The notes below the pieces were generated by a model. The model made no database searches and was not told the origin of the DNA. It was given only the letters and a program-made list of their open reading frames with translations. This document shows, piece after piece, positions 12,843-24,800 of a stretch of DNA of 64,000 nt. The stretch lies in contig CM051029.1 of the NCBI GenBank assembly GCA_027627225.1, forward strand, positions 3,437,404 to 3,501,403, read 5' to 3'. The first letter of the stretch is position 1; the number at the start of each line of letters is the position of its first letter. Position numbers and translations under genes: made by a program. This DNA comes from Congeria kusceri (lineage: Eukaryota; Mollusca; Bivalvia; Myida; Dreissenidae).

Positions 12843-15800
12843 CTAAAATTAACATCAATAAAATTAACATCAATATATATTTAAATTATACTAACGAAAC
12901 ATCGTTTAAAACATGCATCACCATTCAATCGAACTGAATGGGAAATAAATATATAGACAAGGCGTTCTTAGTATTTTAAATGTACTTTCAGTGGCAACAG
13001 CTGACTTTTTCATACCTTTTTAATTACCCAATCAACAGCTGTCAAACAGCACATTTGAATTTTCTTGTGCTTGTAAGATTGCCTTTTTTTTTAAATATCC
13101 AGTTATTGAGTGGAAAGTTGTTTTTTTTTTAATTACCAGTGATTAACAGTGATGTTGACCCATCACACAATCTCTATCCCTTTGCTATCTAACTTTACTG
13201 TATCCTTCAATAATTTCGTTTTTAAGTTATTGAGCTAACCTTGTTTGTTTCAGTACTTGTTACCTTGATCTTTGAACAATAACCTCATACTATGCAATAC
13301 ATATTAAATTGGTTTAGGGTAACTATGTATGAATACTCATTGTCGAGTTAGATAATGGAAAAAAAAATTGACTCTGTCACTCAAGTTTATGAAATTTGAA
13401 ATTTTCAAGTGTCAAAGGTCATAAAGACACATTTCAAATTGAAGTAACCAAACCTTTAGGTTAATTTTAAAATTAAGACTAAAAGTTTTAGGTTTGAATG
13501 CAATCACTCGAGTCATTCCTGAGAAACACCCTTTAACCTGATTGGACGCCAATACTTGGTCGAGTGGAATAGAAAAGACAAATTACATAATTAAACAATA
13601 ATATCAGCTGAACAAATTTATTCTCCCTGGATTTTATGCCATATTCAACAGTATTTCAGTCACATAACAGAGGTCAGTTAACCTACTAACACTTTTCCTA
13701 GGAAAGTGCAACTGCAAAGGGCGGGATAAAGGTTAATTCAAATACAATATAACTTTACAGATATGTTTATGAAGAATTTCCAAACAAAACAATGGAAAAC
13801 TGTAATGAGGACAAATAGAAAATCAAATCAGGATAAATATTCCTTACATAGTTTCTTACGGGGTGGACACCATTCTGCATCGCTATCGCTACCACTATCA
13901 CCATCCTCATTTTCTTCATTTTGCATGGAGACCCATTCTGTATTGAAAACAAGTATTTATTAAGCAACCATAGGGAAATACAAAATTGGTTAATGGTGGT
14001 ATAATTGTATCAAGAGCTGTCGCAGGACAGTGGGTTTGCCAGCATTACACAATACATATGAACTCTATAAGGTAACATAATGACCCCAAAGATAGGTGTG
14101 GAGTTTCAGTTGAATATGTTGATAGGTCAGTAATCAATTAAATGCTAATTAAATAATGTGTTCATGTACTGTTACCCAAATTGTATCAATCGTTCTATTC
14201 TATTGTGAAACTGAATACATTGTGTCAAGTTTCAATAGCTATAGTGGTTACAGACAGAATTTTTTTTAGTAGGGTTTCTGCTTGTTGTCAAAATTCTCTA
14301 GAAAAATAATAAAGGGGTTTACATACTTTGTTTCCTTGACGTAATGAAATCGTTTGAAGATTCGCCTTTGTCGACAGAGGTATTCGTCAGATCTAAAATT
14401 TGTTAATTCAAACATTATTGTGATGTACCAGGCCATACACATACATAAAACTAATGAAGTGCAACAACATATTAACTTTACTAGGAAAAAACCTTCGGTT
14501 CAGCTGTATTATTTTTATCAATAAAGGTATGGATTTTAATTACCCTCCAGATGCACACTTATTTCCTCGTCTAAAGATTCATCACCAGAACTGTCTTCTA
14601 GTTCTGTAAACAGATAATTGGCATGAATGAGTTGCACAAGGACATACTTATACTAGCTTTCCATAAACATAATAGCCATATATTTTATGCATTAATCCAA
14701 TCAAATTTATAGCATGTTCATGCACACTCTCGTATTGCTTTGCAGCCAAACAATGTCAGTATGACCTGCATCAAAGGGTTTAAATTGCAAAAAAAAAGCA
14801 GAAACAAAACACCAAAATAAGCAAACCAATATACTCTGCCATCTTCCATTTAATTTTCATAATTGGCAACAATGTGGTTTAATATTTTAAAAGGATTGTA
14901 ACTGAAATTCTTGTTGATAACAATGTTTAAACCATTTTGTTAAACCTCTTAACAATATCTTACCATCAAAGGTTAGTAAAGAGTGACTTACCAACATCAA
15001 GATCAATATGGTTGAGGTCTTTCCCCTCCAGGTCGGATATTTTTCCTGCATTAAGCAAGTGTAGCACTTTTGTCACTTTTGCTATTTCTATCGTGCTCTG
15101 GGGAAGTCTGTAAAATTCACGGTGTACTCGAATGTCATGTCCCATGAACTTGGCTAAAACATCTTGTTCATTTTCTGTTAAGCCCAACAGCTGACACATC
15201 GTCCCCAACTGTTTTCTTAGGTTAGTTGACGTTATTCTTTCTGGATACTTCAATCCTGCTTCCAATGATACTTCCCGTAAGGTTTTTGATCCCCTGTAAG
15301 GCATATGTGTGTTGGGAGGGGCAAACACATACTTAGACTCGATGGCCAAGTTCTTTCTTAATTTCAACAAAATTTCAATGTGGCTCTTCATTTCCGCAGT
15401 AAAAATTACCGCAACCTTGCGTCCACGTTTTCCTCTGGTTTCTACACGAATGTGGGTCTCGCACAATGTTTGTTCGAAATTGGTAAGCGACTTTTTTACT
15501 TCAGCGTCCACTTTTGGGTTTAAAGAGGCCCTCAAAAAGTCCTCAACTTTAAGTCGTTGGGCTTCTCCTGCCCTTTTTCTGTTAAACAGGATGACCTGTG
15601 CCAACACTGCTTTGCATAGCTTGGTGTACATTTCAGGTTTTTTGGGAGACGTCCTGGCTGCCTCAATTTCAGATTTCAGATATGTAGAAAGGGTGACAAC
15701 ATCTTCCACCAGAGGCAACAGTTTCGGTGTGTTATACTTCACTGAGGCTAATGAGGCTCTTGCTGGAGACACTATGCGCTCCTCCCACTCATCTTCATAC

Positions 15801-18800
15801 AACTCAATAATAGAGTTGGCGCGTTCTCTTAATTCTTCATCCTCCATTATGTTAGCTTGATTTCTAACAATTTTAGCACACTTTTTGATGACATGTCCTA
15901 CTTTAATAGCAAATGAAGGTCTTGACCACTGCATGGTCTCGCTATCGAAACCAGCTTCTGATCTTACAGCATTTAAAAGAAGTTTCCATCGTGTTGGAAT
16001 TAAGCAGTCTTTCAAAGTCAACATTCTCTTACTTGTATCCTTCATAGATATCACTATCCTTGCCAATTCACGCATCCTTTGACCGATGTGCTGGTGCATA
16101 TGGTCTTGATCTCCTACTTTTTCATATTTTCTTGATCCAAACTCGAGGATAAGTGGATCAGACCTGACAACAACCGAAATGAGGTCATCCCGCATTTTGC
16201 TAAGAACTTTTCTGTTTAGTTCCTGAGAACAATCAACAGGCAATAGTAATTTAGAATTTGCAATCGGTGAGTCGCTATGAATGCCTGCTGGCCTTACAAC
16301 ACATGTCTTGTGATGCTTCCACATATCACTTGCAACAATTTCGGATTTACAGAACTCACAAGGAAGATACTTTCGCTCAACATTGTTGATGGATGGCCTG
16401 TATTTTGGAATAATAAACCCCTTTCCAGTTTCACGAACTTCTTTGTTGTGGACCCAATTCCCTTTTGCTGCAAGTTCAATCCAAGCTCGCCTTCGTTTCT
16501 GGGATCCTTTCGGCAATGCTAATATTTTGGCAACTTCCAATTCATTTGAATGTTTACTCGCAAGATGTCTTGACATTTTTGTATTCAATACCTGACAGTA
16601 GACACAACTTTGGAGCTTTTGCTTTCTTTTTCCAGACAGAGATCCTGAAGTCTGGACAAATATTTTTTTACTTGGTGAAAATGCTTCACACCCGACAATG
16701 TCCGAGTCATTATCACTGCAATTCACTATGTCATCGGATATTTTGGATAGAGGGCTGATGACCTTTCCACTGATTATGGTGTGGAAGATCCACTCTTTAT
16801 CAACACATTGAGCTGAAACATACACAACGTAATATCAGTGCACAGTTTTGTTTTACATCAGCTGTCAACAGACATCTGACTCCAGTAAGAACAAATGCAA
16901 AGGACAAAACGAACACTTCTGTTATGTTTCGTGATAGTACAAGAGCTTCCCATGTTTCTAATAGTACAAGAGCTTGCCAGCACAAACTGTTTCAGGAGTA
17001 TTGCAGTAATTTTTTATAGAGATAAAAGGTGGATTGTAACGATCATTTATAAATTTTTACACAGTACACATTATTATTTTTTTATAGTTACGTTAGCAAG
17101 CAGTTGTTCAAAGAATGATTAATACCAGGTAACTGTAAGCAATATAGTTTCAAGTGTTCTTAATCTTTAACGACCAAAGGGATAATTCACTCAATACATA
17201 TCTTGAGAAAAATGATTTCGGACACATTGCTATTTCCATGTGTATAGAATATTGGACCGTTAATCATGGATATTTTTCTGATAAAGTGATAAAATTCAAA
17301 TTAAATTTTGACAAAAAAAACTCTTACATTGGAACTATTGAACAGTAAGAAAAATATATACATGATGTATGAAGTTCTCCATCAGCGCAAATGAAGATAG
17401 TGTCTACAGACGCTGTCAACACCTCATGACCACCAATTCTAGTTAAAAGACATCGGAGATCGTCTGAAGATAATAAAATAAAGTTGTTCCACTTCAATAC
17501 CTGTTCATATTTTATCATTCATTTCTCTGAAATAACATAAAACTATATATAACAGGGATGCCCTCAATTTCAATAATCATTCTGTTGTAACGTGTCCCTT
17601 CCTAAATATACAGGGTATCTTTTTTAATGTGTCGTCACAGACACTGATGCCCCCACAACGCATATCACATTACACTAACAGCTGATTAGAGGATATTATA
17701 AGTTATATAATAATAACAAATTGAACAGGCAAGGACAGTATGTGAGCAAGTGGAGACAGTGTGTGAGCAAGTGGGTTCAGTGTGTGAAAAAGTGAGTTCA
17801 GTGTGTGAACAAGTGGAGACAGTATGTGAACAAGTGGAGACAGTGTGTGAGCAAGTGGGTTCAGTGTGTGAAAAAGTGAGTTCAGTGTGTGAACAAGTGG
17901 GGACAGTGTTTGAACAAGTGGGTTCAGTGTGTTAACAATTGAGTTCAGTGTGTGAACAAGTGGGGACAGTGTTTGAACAAGTGGGTTCAGTGTGTTAACA
18001 GGTGGGGACAGTATGTGAACAAGTGGGGACAGTGTGTGAACAAGTGGGTTCAGTGTTTGAACAAGTTGGTTCAGTCTTAGAACAAGTGGCGACAGTGTGT
18101 GAACAAGTGGCGACAGTGTGTGAACAAGTGAATTCAGTGTGTGAACAAGTGGGGACAGTGCTCGAACAAGTGGGTTCAGTGTGTGAACAAGTGAGAACAG
18201 TGCTCGAACAAGTGGGTTCAGTGTGTGAACAAGTGAGGACAGTATGTGAACAAGTGGGAACAGTGTGTGAACAAGTGGGGTATAAATGATGAGCTAATTG
18301 ACATTCTTTAACTGAAATTCCATTAGTTACCTTCTTTAGTTTCAATCCAATCACTTCCAAGGAATTTGAATTCGAAAGGATCATAATTCTCATACGCAGA
18401 CCACTCGCCATATGTTACTTCACTCTTCACAGAATATCTTTCATCCTGTGCAATAATAAAGAAACAAGAAAACCATAATAACCATTTGACCGGCCTGAAT
18501 ATTGACTGAATAAATTAAAACAGTCCTGTGTTTCTAGTCTGATCACATCTGCATTCTTCCACTGGTTATGGGGCATGAATTAATTAAATGCGGGTTTACA
18601 ACCAACCATAACCTTGCTTGAAAACTTTTGTTTCATGTTTGCACAAAAAATCGTAAGTTATTTTCCACACAAGCTATAACATGATTATATATGATGGAAT
18701 ACACAGGACAGTACCTATATAATAGCTCATCAATCACTTAATAATGTGGCGAGTGGGGGGGGGGGCAGTAAAATTAAGTTTATTTTTATTGTACTCTTAC

Positions 18801-21800
18801 CAGCTCTTGCAAGCAACCTGTTGCAATAGAGTCTGTCACCCACGTTGCACTGACAATAGATTTCTCTCTGCCAACAAGGCACTGGAATAGTTTCATTGTT
18901 GAATGTTTAGTGTGTCCATTTCCTGCTGAAAACCAAAAATAAAGGAACTGATCTTGTTGTGCTGCCAAAGATCACAGCAATGGCTAAGTTGACATCATGT
19001 GACAGGCAAACTGTCTAATGTCAACATTTGTTTGTAAAGGATTAAATGAAACATTTCCAGGGTAACACTGATTGTATGATTGCAAATGCATAAAAGGTAC
19101 AAATATAAGCATTTCAGCTTATTTTAATCCTGTCAAATTTTGTTAATGGAATCTATAGATTTGTCACTAGTAACCTTGCAACGCTTATTCAACTTGTGAC
19201 ATTGTATGCGGACAGATCACTGCCCATGTCTTTGCTTAAGGGCAAATAACAAAGTAATATGTAGATCACTGGGTATGAGTTGTTTCTTGCAAACTTCATG
19301 GTTATGACGCATAAATGTGGAGTAAGTTCACTCCATAAAGTTATAACATTTAATGTGGACTGACCTATCGACCAACAAACCGACTGACAGAGTGACTCCA
19401 GTATACCCCTCTCTCTTCAATTACGAGGTAATAATAATTAATTAAAAAAAAAAAACTGTAAATTTCCTCTTGCACACTTATGCCTACACATGTGGAATGT
19501 TTCAGATTTACTGTAGAGATGATATATTTCTGCAGATTATATTTAAGACTTAATGGGTTAACTGGTAGTAAAATTGTTGATGAAAATGTTGCAAGTAATA
19601 CATGTAATCATGAAAACGACTCACAACGTTCAAATGAATTAATTTTTTCAACTGTTAAATAATTTAATGAACATCACATATTTAAATGTATTCCATTGAT
19701 AGTGACTTTAAAATTCTGCTTAAACGTTTCCGATTTTTGTGAACATTTTTCGACAAAACACTACATGATTATGTTTAAATGTTGAATGTGATACCCTTTA
19801 ATTGTTAAATACCGGCAATGAAAGTTTGCTATATTACATGTCATTGAGCAACAGGCATGATAATACTCCTACTGGATATGACACTGGTTATAATTAAACA
19901 TTTATAAATATATTGATAACTGTATAGCCATTATATTTCTTATACATATGATGTATTTGTGATTTGCCTTACATGCTGGAAGAACGAGAATATCAGCCTC
20001 TTCTGCGCTCGTTACAAGCTTGCAGGTTCGAAAAATCTTGAAAAATCCCTTAAAAATAGATACAAGAAATTGCTCAATACTTGTATAAAGCATAAGAAGC
20101 ACACTGACAGAACATACTCATGTAAGGACAATTTGATAATAATATGCTTAGGATTTCACACACACATATATTAATATACACTTATTTTTGCAAACATTTA
20201 TTTTCATTTAAATTATTTCATAGTGAAAACTGATGTGTGCCTATACGACATAGATGTCTCCATATTATACAGATTATCACAAAACTCTTATGTTGTCTGT
20301 TTGTTTGTTTGTTTTGTTGAATTTTTTGCCGTTTCAACAGTATTTCAGTCACATCATGGTGGTCAGCTAACCAACTCACACTTTTCCAGGGGTAGCTGGT
20401 TTAACTGTACTAAGCGCACATACTTATGCAAGTAACTGACAACTGCCCTCCTTGAATCAGAGGTAGGGGGAGAATGGCCGTAGAAAGAACTTCATGACCA
20501 ATCACCACACAAGTTATGTGGCCAGGCCAGGGATCAAACCTGCAATCTTCAGATTTGTAGTCCAGCCCTCTACCAACTGAGCTAGCCAGCCTGGTTACTG
20601 ATGTCACCAACCACAACTTCACCAAAATACCCATGTGCATTAGTTAAAAAGCTGGTGAATATAAATCTAGAGTTTATTCATTCTTGCTGTCACCAGTGCA
20701 GGCCTTTCCCCAGGATTTTGTTAAGGCACAGGGGCATAGACCCACAGTTGGCAATGGGTTCTACTTTTTTCTTAATTGAATGTGTCCCATATTAATTTCT
20801 ACATTACTCCAGAGCTAAACAAGAGGGCCATGATGGCCCTAGGTCGCTCACCTGATATCTATGTATGAAGTTTCATTAAAATATCTAGAAAGGTTTTCAA
20901 GTTATTGAGCGAAAACTTTTAGTAACTGTGACCTTGACCCCACCCAACACAAACATAATGCAAGGTCTTGATATTAGGTACATGTATCTACATATTAAGC
21001 TTCATTAAAATATATCAAAGGGGTCTTCAATTTTTTTTTATTTCACCTAATGACCTAGTTTTTGCCTCGCGTGACCCAGTTTCGAACTCAACCGAGATTT
21101 CATTGGAACAAATGTTCTGAAAAAGTTCCATGAAGATTGGACAACAAATGTGGCCTATAGAGTGTTAACAAGGTTTCACTACAGCCATATAAGGAAAACT
21201 GCCCCGCCCCCTGGCGGCCGTGTTTTTCAACAGACCGGAACCATTTTCGGACTTGGCCGAGATATCATTAGAACAAATGTTCTGACCATGTTTCATGAAA
21301 ATTGGACAATAAATGTGGCCTATAGAGTGTTAACAAGGTTTCACTATAGCCATATAAGGAAAACTGCCCCGCCCCCTGGCGGCCATGTTTTTCAACAGAC
21401 CGGAACCATTTTCAAACTTGGCCGAGATATTATTAGAACAAATGTTCTGACTTAGTTTCATGAAGATTGCACAATAAATGTGGCCTATAGAGTGTTAACG
21501 AGGTTTCACTATAGCCATATAAGGAAAACTGCCCCGCCCCCTGGCGGTCATGTTTTTCAACAGACCGGAACCATTTTCGAATTTGGCTGAGATTTCATTT
21601 GGACAAATGTTCTGACAAAGTTTCATGAAGATTAGACAATAAATGTGGCCTATAGAGTGTTAACGAGGTTTCACTATAGCCATATAAGGAAAATTGCCCC
21701 GCCCCCTGGGGGCAATGTTTTTCAACAGACCGGAACCATTTTCGAACTTGGCCGAGATTTCAGTGGGACAAATGTTCTGACCAAGTTTCATGAGGATTGG

Positions 21801-24800
21801 ACAATAAATGTGGCCTATAGAGTGTTAACGAGGTTTCACTATAGCCATATAAGGAAAACTGCCCCGCCCCCTGGCGGCCATGTTTTTCAACAGACCGGAA
21901 CCATTTTCGAAATCAGCTGAGACATCATGAGAACAAATGTTCTAACCAAGTTTCATGAAGAATGGACTAAAAATGTGACTTCTAGAGTGTTAACAAGCTT
22001 TTTCTTTAATTTGACCTAGTGACCTAGTTTTTGACCTCACGTGACCCAGTTTCGAACTCGGCCGAGATATCATTGGGACAAATGTTTTGACCAAGTTTCA
22101 TGAAGATCGGACAATAAATGTGGCCTCTAGAATGTTAACAAGGTAAATGTTGACGACGCACGACGCACGATTCACGACGGACAAAAGGTGATCCTAAAAG
22201 CTCACAATGAGCACGTTGTGCTCAGGTGAGCTAAAAAGCACATACACAGATAATAATTGGAAATTTAGGTACAGGGGTGTTCCTGAATTAAAAATTCAGG
22301 CACTGGGGTACCCTTCTTTGGAAATTCAGACACAGGGGTACCCCTGATTTGGAAATTCAGGCACAGGGGTGCCACTGTGCTTAAAAGCCCTGTGGAAATG
22401 CCTGCAATGGTGAAACCGTTAGGGGACTAAAAACTGGTAAAAGTAAAATGAAAATTCTGAAGACTCACCAAATTAACTGACATTCCTGAAAACAGTATGT
22501 TGATGACACATTTTCCTGCATAACCTGAAAAATGATACCATTTATTATTGCTGTGAGTAAATATCTAATCAAACAACTAGCTATTTTGTACAGGCCACTC
22601 ACTTCTTTCATGGTAACTAGGCAGTCGAAGAGGCAACTACATCCCCGGCTGACATTCTTTTACACTAAAGTGGTGACTTATGACTTCAGAACATCTTATA
22701 AATGACAAACTTTTCATGACAATCCTTCAATGGGTATAGGAGATATGAATCATATACGAAAGCAATGAAGGGTAAATTAGTGTTCTTCAACTGTGACATT
22801 GACCTTGAGCCGGCGTAACTGACTCATGCCTTCTGCACATCATCTCAATGACCTTAACATTGTAACAAAATTTCATGAAAACCCTTCAAAGGGTATAAGA
22901 GATATTGAGCGGACACGACAATGGAGATTCAAACATTTGACCGTAAAGTATGACCTTGACCTTGAGTTGGCATAACTGACTTGTGCCTTCTGCACATTGT
23001 CTGAATTTCCTACACATTTTAGCCAAGTGTCATTAAAATCCTTTAATTGGTATAGAAACATGGAGAAGACACAAAAATAAAGGCTGTAACTCTTGACCTT
23101 GAAATTGGGCCAGCTGTCTGACTCATGCCGTCTGCACATTGTCTCAACGAAATTAACATTTCAGCCAAGTTTCATGAAAATCCTTTAAAGGTAATAAGAC
23201 AAACAGAGCCGACACGACAATTGAGGTTCAAACCTTTGACCTTGAAGTATGACCTTCACCTTGAGCCAACATGACTGAATCATGCCTTATGCACATTGGT
23301 TCTATGCCCTTAACATTTGTAGTAAGTTTCATAAAAATCCTTCAAACGGTATGTAGCGGACACGAAAATGGAGGCTCAAACCTTTTACCTTGAAGTACGA
23401 CCTTGACCATGAGCAGGCATAACTGACTAATGCCTTCTGCACATTGTCTTAATGCCCTTAAGGCAAGTTTCATGGAAATCTGTCAAAGGGTATAGGAGAT
23501 ATGGAGCGGACACAAAAGTGTTAGGGACAGAATGACGGATGGACGGACAACGGGCATTCTTAAAATACCCCTCCCGCTTTGCGACGGTGGATTAATAAGT
23601 AGTTTCTTGACCAAAAATGAGACAAACACGATGAGCGATGAATTCTCATTCAATATCTACATCATGGATAAAAGGGGTTTGATTAAAACTGGGAGTAGGG
23701 TAAATAACCCTTCTATTTTCTACAACTATATTCAACAGCACTCTGAAACTTTTTGAGCCTTAGAAAAAATCCGCATAGCTAACTATGAGGAAAAATGAAA
23801 CTCCAAAAATATTATTTTTTGGGGGGAACTTCTGGTAGTCTTTCATTTAAAGCTAGTGACCAATTGCCTCGACGATACAAGAAAATACATACAACAAAAC
23901 ATTAAACATGAACATTTATTAAAGCTGGGGTCACCGTCTTGGAACAGTCAATGCAAAGTATTTGGGGTTTAAACCGGTTTTATGGATAGCCTAAACTCAC
24001 ACTTAGCCCAGAATTATCACAAAACACACAAGTGAAAAATAAATTTTAACGATGAAATGATGAATGATGCCTAAAACATAATAGCCTTATTTAAATCCAG
24101 AAAAAAATGTTCAATAATACCTGCTGTCTTGTTTGCTAACATGGAGGTAGCCCTCTCTTTTTCGACATTCGAAGCATCATCATCATCATCATCATCATCA
24201 TCTATAAAAAACAAATTTTTGCATAAATTTATATGCATAACTGAACACAAAAAGGTTTGTTGTGTTTAAGACAATAACACATCTTTGTGTGCTCTTCACA
24301 TCATATTATTTTTAGAAATGTGCACCAAATTATACAAACCTCCTGCAAAGGATTCAAAATGATTGGGACCTTCCGACAGAGACCTTTTGTTTTTTTAAGC
24401 TCATTTGTGAATACAGTCTAGTGCCAAATGTTTAAAAACAAACAACCGATAACAGTTAAATAATACCTGCTGTCTTGTTTGGTACGATGGAGGTAGCCCC
24501 ATATTTCTCAACGTCCAAAGGGGGGCCATCATCATTGTCAATATCATCATCATCGTCCCCATCATCGTCATCATCATAAACAATGTCCCCGTCATCGCCA
24601 TCATCAGCATCATGGTCACCATCATCATCGTCGCCTGAAAAGGAAATACACAATTTTGTATAAAATTATATAACCATAAATAGAAAGGAATTTGTGAATA
24701 CAGTGTAGTGCCAAATGTTTAAAAACAAACAACCTACATGTATAACAGTTAAATAATACCTGCTGTCTTGTTTGGTACGATGGAGGTAGCCCCATATTTC

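Noticed and set aside
15309..15860. 183-codon plus-strand frame
   Set aside because: It is antisense to the recombinase exon, which carries the conserved motifs.
17995..18411. 138-codon Thr/Cys/Ser-rich minus-strand frame
   Set aside because: It covers the 21-bp minisatellite inside an intron; only 18,331-18,411 overlaps a real exon, in a different frame.
21150..21920. Plus-strand frames with SHIRKTAPPPGG repeats
   Set aside because: They lie in the tandem core of the family A repeat; no start or splice logic, and the repeat recurs elsewhere.
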